A DNA stretch of 64,000 bases from NCBI RefSeq assembly GCF_000969905.1, contig NZ_CP009520.1, positions 3,658,001 to 3,722,000 of the forward strand. The letters run 5' to 3'. This DNA comes from Methanosarcina vacuolata Z-761. GTDB taxonomy: Archaea; Halobacteriota; Methanosarcinia; Methanosarcinales; Methanosarcinaceae. Both the position numbers and the translations under genes were made by a program. The notes under the pieces were generated by a model. That model did no database searches. It worked only from the letters and a program-made list of their open reading frames with translations, and had not been told where the DNA came from. This document shows, in pieces, positions 18,732 through 26,331 of this stretch. The stretch's first letter is position 1. Each line of letters begins with the position of its first letter.

Positions 18732-19640
18732 TTAAATTGGTAAGTTAATCCGAATTGCCTCAAAGCCTTCTGCTTTTTCCAATTTTGCTTGAGTACCTCG
18801 GAAGATGGCTTTTCCATAGACCTGCTCTGGCTGCACATACCTCTTTTTGTTTTGATCTTTATGTTCCTGGATACTTTCTATTTTGATATCTATATACTGT
18901 TCGATATTTACAAAAACATTTGGCTTGAAAGCCTTGGTAGTGGAAGGGCTTTCATAGCATAATATAGTGCTCAGATTGCGGCAAGCACGCAGTGTTGCAT
19001 CGTGAACCGCTTTATGATCCTGATGTAGATCGTGAATTGAGTGTGTAAATACCATATCCGGTTTCAATTCGTTTACGATTACTTCGATTTGTCTGCTAAT
19101 CTCCGAGACGAACTGGTCCAGTCTAGTATCAGGAAAATCCATAATTTCGACCTTATTTACACCTAAGAATTCAGAGCTTTTCGTTGCTTCTATAAGCCTG
19201 GAGGAACTATTACCCCCCTGTTCCCCTTTGCTTACGATCAAGCCTACTATAGTGTGCCCTGCATCGGAAAGCTTTGCGAGAGATCCTCCACAGGCGATCT
19301 CCATGTCATCTGGGTGGGCTCCAACCACCAAAATTTTCCTCGGTTTTGGACTCGGTTCAGCTATCAATTTCATCCACACAATCCCTATCAGGAGTGCACT
19401 CTGTCCTATGATGCCCAGGCAATCGGCAATTAACTGGTACCATATATTTGAATCTGTGTTTATTAGGTAGAAAATTTGAAGGGTAGCTGAAAAAATATTG
19501 ATGATTATTATGAGCCAAAAAATGATTCTAGACCTACGGACCGTTCTCTTCAGCAGCAGCTTTTTCGTTAAAATAAATATAATCACTATATTGAAAATTA
19601 TCCAATTGATCAGATGTATAAATTCTACCAAGCCAAACAT
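18732..19640 (-). CDS. Membrane-anchored PIG-L family N-deacetylase
   Basis: The 302-residue protein has three N-terminal membrane spans (about residues 5-28, 38-60, 70-92) fused to a PIG-L/LmbE deacetylase domain. The metal motif AHPDDMEIACGG is at 108-119, and the second ligand cluster is HSIHDLHQDHKAVHDA near 200. These zinc enzymes remove N-acetyl groups from GlcNAc-type sugars. The membrane anchor is not usual for soluble PIG-L enzymes such as MshB or BshB. The gene starts with GAGGGCGAT-ATG and heads the PIG-L/ATP-grasp/GT2 order. It probably deacetylates a polymer or lipid-linked intermediate. Confidence 0.88.
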   Translation of the reverse strand: MFGLVEFIHLINWIIFNIVIIFILTKKLLLKRTVRRSRIIFWLIIIINIFSATLQIFYLINTDSNIWYQLIADCLGIIGQSALLIGIVWMKLIAEPSPKPRKILVVGAHPDDMEIACGGSLAKLSDAGHTIVGLIVSKGEQGGNSSSRLIEATKSSEFLGVNKVEIMDFPDTRLDQFVSEISRQIEVIVNELKPDMVFTHSIHDLHQDHKAVHDATLRACRNLSTILCYESPSTTKAFKPNVFVNIEQYIDIKIESIQEHKDQNKKRYVQPEQVYGKAIFRGTQAKLEKAEGFEAIRINLPI

Positions 19641-19841
19641 ATCGCCCTCTAACTCTAATCTAATCTTTTGATTGCGGTTCCAATTTTTATAATTTTCTCA
19701 AAAATTTGGTGGTTTACTAATAGTCAGTTGATATTTTCCAGAAGATACACACATTCGCATTCCGCTCTCTATTTCTGTTTCATATACACTCAATTTTCCT
19801 GTATGTAGACAAGCTTAAAAAACAAATGCAATTAAACAAAT

Positions 19842-19883
19842 AGGACTTATGCTATTCATTTTTCAGTTCAACTGCTTATGTCC
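19842..19883. mobile_element. Deleted relic of the AGGACTTATGC MITE family
   Basis: AGGACTTATGC and, about 30 bp on, TTCAGTTCAACTGCTTATGTCCT are facing ends. The latter is the near-complement of the first 23 bp of the 22172 MITE (20 of 23 by eye). The interior is almost entirely lost. Confidence 0.45.
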
Positions 19884-19963
19884 TAAAGCAAAGATGCTCT
19901 AAGACAAAATATCAACCATCCAATAACGCACAGCCCATATTAGACATAAATGGAAAATCTTAG

Positions 19964-19998
19964 AAATACAGTAGTTTTCCTATAAAACTACTGTATTT
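19964..19998. repeat. Palindrome A of the ATACAGTA family
   Basis: The arms are 15-bp perfect inverted repeats (AAATACAGTAGTTTT and complement) around CCTAT. A half copy follows at 20050-20063. An inverted copy is at 20966-20993 and looser copies are at 20880-20911 and 21972-22002. Confidence 0.8.
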
Positions 19999-20326
19999 TC
20001 AGTTTTTATCTTAACATATATTTCTTAATAATAGTTTTATCCAACCAATAATACAGTAGTTTTAAGTAAATGACTTTACTATAAACTATATAAATATATA
20101 AATATATAAATTGAATTAAAATTTTTTGATTGATAGGGCAATTTAAATAGTCACAGTTCATGACTCCCACATTCGGCAGATCGACATAATAATCCATTTA
20201 ATTTTTCTATTGATATCGTTTTTTTCAAAACTTTTACAATTTTATTTAAATCCGAAATTACTATATGTTAACCATAACATGAGCCTATCCCAAAAGCTCA
20301 TTTACTCTAATTATTCTGCTACCTCA

Positions 20327-20580
20327 CTTTCCGCAGATGTCTGATAAATTTCACTATTTTTTTCGATATTGTTTTTTCCAACATTTCTTTTTATTATTTT
20401 TAATTGTATTTTTTTCATTTACTCATTCATTTAAAACTTATATATTCAGTAAAGGTTTTCCTTCTTGTTTTTTGGTAGTAACAATTGAGATCCCAGATAA
20501 TCTCAATACTAAATTTTTAGAAATATCTCCAAAAACGATAGCAGAAAAAGTATTTATTTCAAGAGGACATCTGCGGAAAG
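20327..20580. repeat. Inverted repeat pair CTTTCCGCAGATGTC, 254-bp span
   Basis: Perfect 15-bp inverted repeats occur at 20327-20341 and 20566-20580. They could be terminal repeats of a MITE-like unit. No convincing target duplication was seen. Confidence 0.5.
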
Positions 20581-20639
20581 ACAGTTTAAAAGTAAAATTT
20601 AAATATAATATATTATATACTGTTATAAAGGTTCTGTAA
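20337..20639 (+). CDS. Doubtful 100-residue ORF
   Basis: The first 35 residues are Phe-rich and hydrophobic. The C-terminal part (VTIEIPDNLNTKFLEISPKT, then IAEKVFISRGHLRKDSLKVK) looks more protein-like. The frame is embedded in a 15-bp inverted-repeat structure and has no good ribosome site. It may be a relic of the accessory element. No function is assigned. Confidence 0.25.
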   Translation: MSDKFHYFFRYCFFQHFFLLFLIVFFSFTHSFKTYIFSKGFPSCFLVVTIEIPDNLNTKFLEISPKTIAEKVFISRGHLRKDSLKVKFKYNILYTVIKVL

Positions 20640-20762
20640 AATCACAATTGGAACTAAACTGAGAAAACGCAGAAGGTTTCAATAAACCTCTATGTATACT
20701 CAAATATTCTTAAAAATTTACTGCTAGAATTAGCATAAATAAGACTAAAGTGGAGGGATTTT

Positions 20763-20855
20763 ATGAAAATCGATGTAGAAAATGGTAATTATGGTCTACT
20801 AAGTGGATCTGCAAACAGGCTACGCAGCATAATAAAAATTTATTGTGCACTATAA
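20763..20855 (+). CDS. Possible 30-residue peptide
   Basis: A 30-codon frame (MKIDVENGNYGLLSG and following) is preceded at good distance by GTGGAGGGA, a strong ribosome site for an archaeon with the usual anti-SD. There is no homology I can name. It lies between palindromes near the integrase. Confidence 0.25.
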   Translation: MKIDVENGNYGLLSGSANRLRSIIKIYCAL

Positions 20856-20879
20856 AGAGACTAAAATTTAAATGGTTTT

Positions 20880-20993
20880 AATACAGTTATTTTCTTAATA
20901 ATACTGTATTTTTACATTAAATATTTTATTTCAATGACAAAAATGCCTAAGAATCTATAGAATAACCAGTAGTTTTATAGGAAAACTACTACA
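20880..20993. repeat. Palindromes B and C of the ATACAGTA family
   Basis: Palindrome B at 20880-20911 has AATACAGT and ACTGTATT arms. Palindrome C at 20966-20993 (CCAGTAGTTTT-ATAGG-AAAACTACT) is the reverse complement of the core of palindrome A, so A and C are inverted copies about 1 kb apart. Confidence 0.65.
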
Positions 20994-21266
20994 TTTATCT
21001 ACAAGATCGTACAAAACCAATATCAGATAAGTAGATTAAGTTAATTAAGACAATAACTTTATAATCTCACATCTCATCAAACTATGACTTTTTTAGTTGT
21101 TGTCTTCTTAAATGTTATTTAGTATCCTTTTTCCGTATGTATTCCAAGCCTAAAATTTGACTTTGAATTTACAGAAAATTAAAAATAATTCCTACAAATA
21201 TAACTTAGGCAGTTGGTTAAAGAACAAATATTATAAGATTTTAGACCAGCTAGACTATAATTCTTT

Positions 21267-21881
21267 TTAATTATCTGTTTTAAGAATACCCCATTCCATT
21301 AATCTTTTTTTGATCTGGTGCATCTCTATATCCGTAAAGCTGAGTCCTTGATAATGATAAAGAGATGTCTGAGGATCGTGTCCCTGTCTTTGGTAAACTT
21401 TAAAAGGCGGTACTCCTGAACTTAGCATCCAAGATTCAATACTTTTTCTTGTAGTTTTTGCTGAGATTCCAAATGGATTAAAATCAGTTTTAACAGCCCA
21501 TCTTTTAAGGTCTTGGTTCCAAGTGTCAATATCTGGAGGAGCAGGCCAGTTAAAAAATTGATCAAGAATATAGGGAAAAGTTGAGGGTAACAAATCAATG
21601 GTTCTCTCCTTCGCTTTTCGTTTCACTTTCTTCTGTGCATCTTCATTAAGACGAATTTGGTTCCTGCTCTCAGAGTACCATTCAGGATGATCATATAGCC
21701 TTTGAATTTCAGCATACCTCATGCCAGTGATTGTTGATAGCTCAAAAAGAGTTTTATGTCTCTTTTTTGGAATTCCTGCCTTAAACTTATCATATTCTAC
21801 AGGAACAAAGATACGGATTCCATTTACATAAATGGCTTCTTTGTCCCTTGTAAATCCTGAAACCGGATACTTTTCTTTCAT
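21267..21881 (-). CDS. Archaeal tyrosine recombinase / integrase (catalytic domain)
   Basis: The 204-residue protein carries the catalytic set of tyrosine recombinases of archaeal viruses and plasmids. Arg55 is in TGMRYAEIQRL, the second Arg145 in KTTRKSIESWML (K-x-x-R variant of H-x-x-R), His168 in GHDP, and a tyrosine at 175 or 177 in SLYHYQGL. It is short, and a full N-terminal core-binding domain is missing, either naturally or by decay. The gene sits among palindromes and MITEs in an otherwise gene-poor zone, which supports a degraded integrated element. No adjacent tRNA or obvious att duplication was found. Confidence 0.8.
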   Translation of the reverse strand: MKEKYPVSGFTRDKEAIYVNGIRIFVPVEYDKFKAGIPKKRHKTLFELSTITGMRYAEIQRLYDHPEWYSESRNQIRLNEDAQKKVKRKAKERTIDLLPSTFPYILDQFFNWPAPPDIDTWNQDLKRWAVKTDFNPFGISAKTTRKSIESWMLSSGVPPFKVYQRQGHDPQTSLYHYQGLSFTDIEMHQIKKRLMEWGILKTDN

Positions 21882-21971
21882 TTATTAGTATACAGTTGTT
21901 TTTCATAAAAATACTTTAGTATTGTTTGACTAAAATTTGTATCGGTGAATGTCAATTGAGATAATATGAAG

Positions 21972-22002
21972 AATACAGTATTTTGATAATAACTACTGTA
22001 TT
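21972..22002. repeat. Palindrome E of the ATACAGTA family
   Basis: AATACAGT and ACTGTATT are separated by 15 nt. The palindrome lies about 90 bp upstream of the integrase start codon, where it could act as an operator. A weaker version (TATACAGTTGTTTTT...AATACTTTAGTAT) lies at 21893-21925, right at the start. Confidence 0.6.
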
Positions 22003-22171
22003 TAATTATTAATAATATGTTAAGACATTGAAAGGAAAACCGATCCCAGCAAATAGAAGTACTGTAAATGTTCTATATTATTTAAACTGTTTGTTTACAT
22101 CTTCACTTGTCTTATTTGGAAATTCTTTCATTTTGGAACTCTTGTAAGTTTTATGAATATATTTATAAAAT

Positions 22172-22287
22172 AGGACTTATGCAGTTGGACTGAAGATCAA
22201 TAGCATCAGACCATTTGCTGGTTAAAATACGACTTTGATCCGCAGGCTTTGTCGTAATGGATTCTGTTCCTCAAGTGCGTAAGTCCT
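22172..22287. mobile_element. MITE with 7-bp target-site duplication
   Basis: This 116-bp non-coding element has imperfect terminal inverted repeats: AGGACTTATGCAGTTG on the left, and AGGACTTACGCACTTG as the complement of the right end (2 mismatches). It is flanked by perfect 7-bp direct repeats ATAAAAT. A diverged copy of the same length (115 bp) lies at 26203-26317 and a deleted relic at 19842. The parent IS is not in the window. Confidence 0.8.
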
Positions 22288-22534
22288 ATAAAATATAAAC
22301 TATGGCATTTTTCTTCATCTAGAGACATTGAGAAAACTGTCTAAGTATTTCTTATGCTTTTTTGATATTGGATGGGTTTATTAAAGGAAACAAGCGTATT
22401 CTCTGATAGGATGTAACATTTGGATTTGTATAGGCAGTATACGAATATTTTATGTCAAAAGGTTTGTATTCCAAAATATTCTGAAAAATTAGGTTTTTAC
22501 AACTGAACCAAAAAAAGTTTAACTTCTGTGAAAG

Positions 22535-22606
22535 GAGCTTATAATCACATTTACTGGTCTGCCATTACTTGGTGGTACACCAATGCTGCAACCAAAGATT
22601 TATCAT
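22535..22606 (-). pseudogene. Remnant of a GH16 gene (C-terminal end)
   Basis: The stretch TTACTTGGTGGTACACCA and its surroundings match, base by base with scattered changes, the segment 14870-14945 of the intact GH16 gene that encodes NLWLQRGVPPSNNKPVEVII. It is out of frame with anything usable and has no gene around it. Confidence 0.75.
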
Positions 22607-22611
22607 TTTAT

Positions 22612-22788
22612 TATGGGTAAAAATGGCAGAGAACATACCAAGTCAACTAATGATACTTATCCAGTTCAAAGGGATGGGATTAATGTTGAGAAATAGCAAG
22701 ATTGGCAGCAGTATGATTGATATCAACTGTAGCAAAAGTATGATAATCATGTATGTTATGTTAATTGGCAAATAGAAGGCAAAAAGCT
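22612..22788 (-). pseudogene. Remnant of the GT2 synthase gene (membrane region)
   Basis: This segment aligns with 16771-16955 inside the intact GT2 gene, covering the C-terminal membrane spans (SIIMLPILLF region). Shared runs include AGAGAACATACCAAG, GGGATGGGATTAATGTTG and TATGATTGATATCAACTGTA. Several stops are present. Its order relative to the GH16 remnant matches the intact locus, but the 1.8 kb between them is missing. Confidence 0.8.
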
Positions 22789-22876
22789 AAAAATTTTAAG
22801 GCTAAAAATTTTGGAAAATTTCAAAAATACATATTTAAGTTATCAGAGGGTTTTTCAGGAAAATCCTTTATCGTTT

Positions 22877-24892
22877 TTATTTTTCTGGACAATTGCAGAA
22901 ACTACTTTCTTTTTTCTCAAGGGCTTGCAGGTATTCAAGGACTGCAAGGACGTAGGTTGAGTGGGACCAGGCCAGGGGGAGGACGGATACAGGGTTACCT
23001 CTGTCATCGATCTGTTCAGATAGGAGGCCGGTGGGGTGGGCGTGAGCTGCGCACCATTTTAGGAGTTCAAGAGCTCGGTCTAGGTTGCCGACTGCTGAAT
23101 GCCACTGTGAGAGCCAGAGAGTGCAGATAATCCAGCTGTTCATATAGCCAAAATAAGTGTCGTGAAGATACCTGGCAATCCCGCCTGAAGAGCGTTTAAG
23201 TTCGCATTCGATAGCTTCCATTGTACGGATGATCCTTGGGTCATCGGGTGGGAGAATCCCGAAGTACCAGACTGCAAAAATTGAGGAATCAAGAGTAGGG
23301 TCGTCAAGCGAACGGCGGAAACGTTGTAGTCGGTTGTCGTAAAGTTTCTCCAGAATAGACTTGCGAATAAGGTCTGCAGCTTCCTTCCAGATGTTTGCAT
23401 TGTCATAATCGCCAAGAGAGCGGGAGAGTTCATAGGCCCCGTTAAGGCCGGCATAGACAGTACATGCGCTGTAGGTATGTATGCCTTTTCGTTCTTCCCA
23501 TAGGTCAAAACTCGAAATTGGAAGGCCTGTTTTCGTGTCAATGGCTTTTATAAGATAGTTAGCTGTGGGAATCACAAGCCTTCTGTAATACCTGCCTGTG
23601 GTCCAGACACTCTTTGCAATTTCCCAGTTGTTATATAGGGCATAAAGAGGAAGCCCTGTCTCATCGATCTGAATCATAGGGACAGGATGCCATGTGCTCC
23701 CGAAGTCTCCGGCAGGCGTGTACTTGTGAAGGAAGTTTCCTTTAGGGGTAATGGTTTTTGAGAAAAATTCGAACGTTTCAAAAGTAAGGTGGTGATACCG
23801 CGCCCTGTCGAGCGCAAGGCAGATCCAGGCTGCATCTCTTGGCCAGCAATATGTATAAAGATCTGCTCCGAATTGCTTTATATCCGAATCGCAGGACGCA
23901 ATTATCGAGCCCGTGATATCCATGTGGGCGACAACTGCAAGAAGGCTCCTGTAAAAGCACTTTAAGACACTCTGCGGGAGTTGAGGCATCCGGGAATATT
24001 CCGGAAGGACGGATACTCTCTCAATAAAAGAGTTCCAGAAATTGAAGCTATGATGGAAAAGGGTTTTTCTTCCGGCTTCCTTTTCCTGTTTATGAACCTG
24101 AAGCACGCTGCAATACTTTTTTCCGAGAACTATCCAATAGTGTAACCTTGTCGATTCTTCTGGCTTCAGTTCGGGAAGGGTCCAGCCAAGGGTAGAATCT
24201 ACTGAGCCGTGAGCTACAGGATTTCCACTAAGGGAGGCATCGCTTTCCATGTCTCTCCAGGTGCCTTCAAGCCCTCTCCATTCAGCAGTTCCAACTGCAT
24301 ACTGGTCAAATGCAGGGTCACTTGCATGCAGGAAATAACGGTCGCGCTTGTAATGGATAAGCGTATGTTTATCGATTACAGCCGTTTCTCCGATTTTGGT
24401 CTCAAGAATTCGGTAATTCTGGTTTGAGAATAGGCGCAAATGTTTGGGCTTATTAGAGGTATTGGTGACCTTAAAAGTCCTGTAAAAAATATTTACCGAG
24501 GGGTGGACAGTTTCCCAGACAGTGATTCTGAGTCCAATTTCCGGATTTTCGAACACTGTTTCCCCTATATTAGAGACAACTTCCATGCAGGCCTCGGGAA
24601 CTTCATGGTTGCCTTCCAGAATCTCTTCTTTTCTTCTTACGCTTCCCCTGTTCTCTCTTGAGGTTTCAAGGATACGCTTACAGAACTCCTCCTTAAACTC
24701 GGATTTATACCTCTGTTTAATCTTCCAGTTTTCAAGCCAGCTGCAATAAAGGGAATCAAGATCGCATATGCCAACCTTTATAGAGTTTCCGTGATTTTCG
24801 AGTCCTACATATGGAAAATAGATATCCCTTATAGTTCCTTTTTCGTCTTCGCAGATCAGGATTCTTCCATTTCCAAAAATTAGCGGCCTAAT
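22877..24892 (-). CDS. Glycoside hydrolase family 15 (glucoamylase-like), non-canonical start
   Basis: This cytoplasmic alpha-glucan exo-hydrolase would release glucose from glycogen or maltodextrin. The catalytic (alpha/alpha)6 barrel shows YTYCWPRDAAWICLALD (about residue 362), FDLWEERKGIHTYSACTVY and a late LLSEQIDD plus LAWSHSTYVLA. Homology clearly continues upstream of the first ATG (at 24586): RPLIFGNGRILICEDEKG, RDIYFPYVGLENHG. The full-length 671-residue frame has no ATG, GTG or TTG before that. The family start falls at an ATT (24892) with AGGGGG about 10 nt upstream. It is either ATT-initiated or a recent start-codon loss. The closest in-frame upstream stop is TGA. Confidence 0.82.
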   Translation of the reverse strand: MRPLIFGNGRILICEDEKGTIRDIYFPYVGLENHGNSIKVGICDLDSLYCSWLENWKIKQRYKSEFKEEFCKRILETSRENRGSVRRKEEILEGNHEVPEACMEVVSNIGETVFENPEIGLRITVWETVHPSVNIFYRTFKVTNTSNKPKHLRLFSNQNYRILETKIGETAVIDKHTLIHYKRDRYFLHASDPAFDQYAVGTAEWRGLEGTWRDMESDASLSGNPVAHGSVDSTLGWTLPELKPEESTRLHYWIVLGKKYCSVLQVHKQEKEAGRKTLFHHSFNFWNSFIERVSVLPEYSRMPQLPQSVLKCFYRSLLAVVAHMDITGSIIASCDSDIKQFGADLYTYCWPRDAAWICLALDRARYHHLTFETFEFFSKTITPKGNFLHKYTPAGDFGSTWHPVPMIQIDETGLPLYALYNNWEIAKSVWTTGRYYRRLVIPTANYLIKAIDTKTGLPISSFDLWEERKGIHTYSACTVYAGLNGAYELSRSLGDYDNANIWKEAADLIRKSILEKLYDNRLQRFRRSLDDPTLDSSIFAVWYFGILPPDDPRIIRTMEAIECELKRSSGGIARYLHDTYFGYMNSWIICTLWLSQWHSAVGNLDRALELLKWCAAHAHPTGLLSEQIDDRGNPVSVLPLAWSHSTYVLAVLEYLQALEKKESSFCNCPEK

Positions 24893-25446
24893 CCCAGGTC
24901 CCCCTGCTTTTTTAAATTTTCATGATCCTACAAATAATACAACTCGGACATTTAAGCTTCAACTCAGGTTCCCAAAATATAGTGACCCAACCCGGTTGAA
25001 TTATCTTTTTTGAATATAATCCGTCATGAAAAATGAATGTATACCTCAAATAGTTTAGTACAGAACATTTTAATAATAACCGGATTTTAGCTTTGTATTT
25101 TGCTCATTTAGCCTTAAAATGTCTTGCTCATTTATAGTTCTAAATGTCCAGGATAATACCAAAAAGATACATTATCAAACATGTCTCCTTCTAGTCTTTT
25201 TGCTGGCTGCAAATAATAAGTTTAGAACATCGAAGCAGAATCCCCGCGGATTCAAATGTGGGATGAATGCATAATCGGCCTCAGTATCATGTTTATAACT
25301 CAAATAAAATATTAATATTATTAAATATAATATAAATTTTTATATAAAATATTATATAATGTCTTGTATATATTATTAAGTTTTGTCTTGGAAGCTGGAA
25401 ATGCTACAAGAGCTGCTTAACTTTGCTACTGGACTTAAACTATAAA

Positions 25447-25511
25447 GTTCTACAGAATAGTTCTGCAAAGTAATTCTGAAAAATAGTTCTGTAAAGTAGT
25501 TCTGCAGGTAA
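25447..25511. repeat. 13-bp imperfect tandem repeat, 5 units
   Basis: The units GTTCTACAGAATA, GTTCTGCAAAGTA, ATTCTGAAAAATA and GTTCTGTAAAGTA are followed by a partial fifth. No gene or known site is associated. Confidence 0.8.
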
Positions 25512-26133
25512 AAGTTTGAACGTTGATGGCGAGAACCGGAATAACAATTGCCCTGGGGCAGTATGGCATCGGTTGAAATTCCGTAGATGCCCGTCAATTC
25601 ATTGGCGGAAGATGTCACTTCCGATAAACTACTATAACATGAGGTGGTGGAAGATTTACTTTTATCAAAATGTAATATTAATTAGAAAGTGACTTGTTTA
25701 ATTTTTTACAGAATAGTAGATGCCTTTGAATTAATAATTTAAAATAAGGATCTATTTTGTTTGTTTTTATTAATCATTATATATTAAAAGTTCATCTTTC
25801 AAGAATACACCTTTAAGGTTCTAGTTTAAAGAAGTTGAACCCCATTAAGCTTGAAAATAAAATTAGAGATAAATAAAAGTTTTATATATTTAGCTTCATT
25901 TTTTTATAATTGTGGCTCTTGAATCTGTTTTTCAATATATTTAATTTTTACGTTAAAATAGGATGTAATGTAGCTCCAAATTTAAATTAAAGTTTAATTA
26001 ATGTATTAAATAATTAATAAAATAACTGTTGTGTTTAATTTAATTGAAAAATTCGTAATAATACATTAATTTGTCATATGAGGCGAAATATCCCCTAAAA
26101 AATAAATTTTTGTTTGAGGACTCTGAAAAATAG

Positions 26134-26183
26134 ATTTATATATAAGTCAGTCGATTTTGGGACTGTCAAACGGCGGATAGCCG
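26134..26183 (+). promoter_or_regulatory. Promoter and small hairpin upstream of PKD gene
   Basis: The TATA box TTTATATATAA (26134-26144) would start transcription near 26165-26170. A short CGGC-GGATA-GCCG hairpin (26171-26183) then begins the leader, which runs about 165 nt to the ATG and includes the MITE copy. Confidence 0.5.
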
Positions 26184-26202
26184 GTAAACAATCAAAAAAA
26201 AT

Positions 26203-26317
26203 GGGACTTAAGCAACTGAGCTAAAAATAAACAGCATAAATCTTCAAGCTGCATGAACCCTAATGTTTAGGGTAAATTTACTCTTGCTTTATTTTGCACA
26301 TTAAGTGCACTAGTCCT
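26203..26317. mobile_element. Diverged MITE in the 5' leader of the PKD gene
   Basis: This 115-bp element has ends GGGACTTAAGCAACTGAG and ...AAGTGCACTAGTCCT and an internal AACAGCATAAATC at the same offset as in the 22172 element, so it is a diverged copy. Its right end abuts GAGGAG, the ribosome site of the PKD gene. No intact target duplication remains. Confidence 0.6.
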
Positions 26318-26331
26318 GAGGAGAACTCGAT

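Larger units (their letters stand above)
19641..21266. other. Accessory gap rich in inverted repeats
   Basis: The gap contains several palindromes of the ATACAGTA...TACTGTAT type, a short MITE relic at 19842-19883, a 15-bp inverted repeat pair (20327-20341 and 20566-20580), an IS-like single end at 20281, and two small doubtful ORFs. The composition is very AT-rich. It appears to be the remains of an integrated element next to the recombinase gene. Confidence 0.6.
21882..22876. other. Gap with MITE and decayed gene fragments
   Basis: The gap contains palindrome E (21972-22002), a complete MITE with target duplication (22172-22287), and non-functional pieces of the GH16 and GT2 genes (22535-22788). 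It ends in a direct repeat of GCTAAAAATTTT (about 22787-22813), just beyond the GH15 stop. Confidence 0.6.
24893..26331. other. Long AT-rich gap, promoter and MITE of the next gene
   Basis: A very AT-rich core (25300-25375), a 13-bp tandem repeat (25447-25511), a TATA box near 26134 and a diverged MITE at 26203-26317 are present. An 80-codon frame at 25376-25618 runs antisense through the repeat and is not convincing. Confidence 0.55.

Noticed and set aside
22765-23130. 121-codon plus-strand frame
   Set aside because: It is antisense to the 3' end of the GH15 gene and starts within decayed GT2 sequence.
25376-25618. 80-codon minus-strand frame
   Set aside because: It crosses the 13-bp tandem repeat, which gives repetitive sequence, and has no ribosome site or family resemblance.
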